Shown one piece after another: positions 15,537 to 17,235 of a DNA stretch of 17,235 nucleotides; the first letter of the stretch is position 1, and every line of letters starts with the position of its first letter. A program made the translations under genes and the position numbers. The DNA is from Phycisphaerales bacterium UBA1845 (GTDB taxonomy: Bacteria; Planctomycetota; Phycisphaerae; UBA1845), in assembly GCA_002338715.1 (NCBI GenBank), contig DDIR01000070.1:37046-54280 (forward strand), written 5' to 3'. Below the pieces are notes generated by a model. It ran no database searches and was not told the origin of the DNA. It worked only from the letters and a program-made list of their open reading frames with translations.

Positions 15537-15896
15537 AGCCGGCGCGCCGTCGGCCTGACTGATACCGTCCGCCGGGTGGCTGCGGAAGGCGCAGAGCACG
15601 TGCCGTTCGTTGAGGGCACCAACCTGGCACGCACGCTTGGCGAGTTGCAGGGTGAAGGCATTCAAATCATTGGCACCGCGGGCGAGGCCAAGGGAACGTT
15701 CTACGACTGCGATCTGACCGGCCCGTTGGTGATGGGGTTCGAAGGCTCCTGCATGCGCCGACTGACCCTCGATAGTTGCGACGAACTCGTGCGGATTTCG
15801 ATGTCCGGTGCGGTCGAGTGCCTGAACCTTTCGATCGCCACCGGTGTGTGCTTGTCCAAAGCCTGCCGGCAACAAAGGCTGGCTGCCCGAGGGTGA
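15537..15896 (+). pseudogene. rlmB: C-terminal fragment of RlmB/TrmH-type 23S rRNA 2'-O-methyltransferase
   Basis: The frame reads RRAVGLTDTVRRVAAEGAEHVPF, then TNLARTLGELQ, GTAGEAKGTFYDCDLTGPLVMG and ATGVCL, all recognisable from the SpoU (SPOUT) domain of RlmB. Only about the last 115 of roughly 250 residues remain: the RNA-binding N-terminal domain and SPOUT motif 1 are missing. Catalytic motifs are decayed: motif 2 reads GFEGSCMRR where GxEGxGMRR is usual, and motif 3 reads ECLNLSIA where SLNVSVA is usual. There is no credible start (GTG at 15576 only, no ribosome site). Homology begins about 25 bp after the polyketide synthase stop and in its frame. It is almost certainly non-functional; a full rlmB is expected elsewhere in the genome. 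Confidence 0.85.
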
Positions 15897-16029
15897 CTTC
15901 GGGGTTCATGGGCAAGGCCAGGAAGTGCCTTGATGAGCAGTGTGAGGGCGGAGAATCCTGAGCACAGGGACGGGCATTTATCGTGCGCGTTACATTCGCG
16001 AATTCCTGGGCCCCAATCTGTTCTTGATT

Positions 16030-16611
16030 TTAGATTTCGAGGCGATTGCCCGATTCATCCAACCAACATTGATCGAGCAGTGCTTTAAAAGTATCCACAC
16101 CCAACTCGCGGGCCACCCTGATATTCCTCTCCGGAATGGCCATCGTATCGGGATGCTGCTCGATGGCTTTTTCAACGCTGTCAGCCCGCAGAATGTGAAT
16201 CATCGGAAAAGGTGATCGGTTCGTATAGTTGGCGGCATCATCCGGCGACGAATCGACAAAGCAGTAGTCCGGGTGGAAGCTCGCCAGCTGGTAAACGTCA
16301 TCATATCCATTCGACTCTAAGAAGGACTCCGCATGACCGACCAAATCGAGATACTCTTCAAAGTCGCGGTGGCTGTTGATAAGAATGAGTAAGGCGGTTT
16401 CGATGGCCTCGTCGCTATCCATGCCACGAAGCTCGTCCAACATGGCATCGCAACATGCCTCATCCGTGCACTGTTCCAGCACGCGCATCGCGATGCTTCC
16501 GGCTTCCAATACTCTCTCTGCGAAAGGACAGAATTCGTGATCAACCACGACTGTCTTGACCCATTTCTCGGTGACTTTCATCACCCGTGCGTCTCTGGAT
16601 AACGTGCTCAT
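16030..16611 (-). CDS. DUF1415 family protein
   Basis: 193 residues from the ATG at 16611, with GAGG 8 nt upstream; an ATG at 16581 (MKVTEKW) is the alternative and gives a typical short N-terminus. Family hallmarks are W-VKTVVV followed by FCPFAERVL (Cys 28), the central FLESNGYDDVYQLASFHPDYCF stretch, and SPFPMIHILRADSVEKAI near the C-terminus. The family is a small, mostly soluble bacterial protein of unknown function. It follows the SEC-C gene by 95 nt on the same strand and may be co-transcribed with it. No membrane helix or signal peptide. Confidence 0.9.
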   Translation of the reverse strand: MSTLSRDARVMKVTEKWVKTVVVDHEFCPFAERVLEAGSIAMRVLEQCTDEACCDAMLDELRGMDSDEAIETALLILINSHRDFEEYLDLVGHAESFLESNGYDDVYQLASFHPDYCFVDSSPDDAANYTNRSPFPMIHILRADSVEKAIEQHPDTMAIPERNIRVARELGVDTFKALLDQCWLDESGNRLEI

Positions 16612-16706
16612 TCAACTTGCCTCAATTGAGAGATCACCGCGACAGTCGTGTAGCGGCCGCCACATGTCTCACTGCTTGATTGGATCGCCCGTGCCCTCTG
16701 AAGGCA

Positions 16707-17168
16707 TCAATCGTTTCCGCAGCACTTCTTGTACTTCGTTCCGCTGCCGCATGGACAGGGATCGTTGCGACCAATGCGGCTACCGGGGCGCGTTATCGGC
16801 TTGGGTTTACCGGATGCATCCTCGGCGAATGCTTCTTTCAATGCGCGGACGTAGGCACCAAGCACCCTCCCGCCGCTCAGCCGCCCTTGGGATTCCAGAT
16901 CCGCCAGCATCGCGCCGCACAGCGCGGGGACTTCAAGTTTAACGCTCGCGGGCAGCTGCAATCGGGCCAACTTCAGCAGCGCGGGCTTAAGATCGGGCTC
17001 CTCAATTTCCTCCGGCTCAACGTCACGAGCCTCACACGCCGCCACGAGAAAAGTGGTCAACAATTCCGGCGCGTACTCGCGGATGCCAGTGGACAACGAC
17101 AACACAGCGTCGGAGCCACAGAAATCGCTTACCCAGTTCTCGATTTTTTGGCGTGTATACAATCCCAT
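16707..17168 (-). CDS. SEC-C zinc-motif protein
   Basis: 153 residues from the ATG at 17168 ([10 protein letters not shown]), preceded by AAGG at about 7 nt; the longer frame to 17213 would run into the repeat at the window edge. The C-terminus is a complete SEC-C motif, [20 protein letters not shown], with Cys 138, 140, 149 and 150 as the zinc ligands. The same motif ends SecA and many small proteins, where it mediates protein or ribosome contact. The N-terminal about 110 residues are helical and match no family I can name. Function is unassigned. Confidence 0.85.
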   Translation of the reverse strand: MGLYTRQKIENWVSDFCGSDAVLSLSTGIREYAPELLTTFLVAACEARDVEPEEIEEPDLKPALLKLARLQLPASVKLEVPALCGAMLADLESQGRLSGGRVLGAYVRALKEAFAEDASGKPKPITRPGSRIGRNDPCPCGSGTKYKKCCGND

Positions 17169-17208
17169 TGGAACACCTTGACTCCAAACATAGCCGCGCG
17201 ACAGCGCC

Positions 17209-17235
17209 GTCATTCCCGCGAAGGCGGGAATCCAG
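17209..17235. repeat. Dispersed-type inverted repeat at the window edge
   Basis: ATTCCCGC (17212-17219) and GCGGGAAT (17224-17231) pair as an 8-bp stem around GAAG, flanked by GTC and CCAG. This GTCATTCCCGC...GCGGGAATCCAG form is known as a dispersed repeat in many bacterial genomes. Only one copy is visible and it may continue beyond the window. It lies about 40 bp before the SEC-C start. Confidence 0.6.

Overview
The window looks like a chromosomal segment of a planctomycete, most likely from the Phycisphaerae side of the phylum. This rests on family content only: a membrane-anchored Ser/Thr kinase with a long TPR tail, secreted proteins ending in dockerin-like DxDxDGDxDLxD calcium loops, a prepilin-type protein beside them, and a methyltransferase / FAD enzyme / type III polyketide synthase trio. 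No rRNA, tRNA, CRISPR array or insertion sequence was seen.

Layout. (1) 1-2667, + strand: 3' part of a TPR kinase gene cut by the window edge. (2) 2668-2870: convergent intergenic region with a perfect hairpin and a possible dockerin-like remnant. (3) 2871-11666, all on the - strand. In transcription order this holds a dockerin protein, a pseudopilin, a membrane histidine kinase and an NtrC-type sigma-54 activator, with junctions of 1 nt overlap, about 48 nt (or about 24 nt) and 3 nt. After a 331-bp gap comes a large secreted beta-propeller / di-haem cytochrome / dockerin protein. (4) 11667-12601: about 0.9 kb without a confident gene. (5) 12602-15512, + strand: a tightly overlapping operon of a SAM methyltransferase, an FAD-dependent oxidoreductase and a type III polyketide synthase. 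(6) 15537-15896: a decayed C-terminal fragment of an RlmB/TrmH-type rRNA 2'-O-methyltransferase, starting about 25 bp after the synthase stop and in the same frame. (7) 16030-17168, - strand: a SEC-C zinc-motif protein and a DUF1415 protein. (8) 17209-17235: an inverted repeat of the widespread ATTCCCGC...GCGGGAAT type at the right edge.

The main result is a probable self-contained sigma-54 circuit in region 3. Reading both strands by eye for TGGCA-N6-TTGC found two complete matches in the window. Both are intergenic, on the - strand and correctly oriented: one about 90 nt before the dockerin/pseudopilin/kinase/regulator operon, one about 165 nt before the cytochrome-dockerin gene. The operon encodes its own sigma-54 activator. 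A 29-bp inverted repeat with TGGCCA cores 21 bp apart lies at enhancer distance upstream of the second promoter, and related TTGG/CCAA palindromes lie upstream of the first. The inference is that the two-component pair autoregulates its operon and switches on the extracellular di-haem protein. The activator has GAFTHA in place of the sigma-54-contacting GAFTGA loop, which makes the circuit more interesting. The inducing signal and the function of the secreted proteins cannot be read from the sequence.
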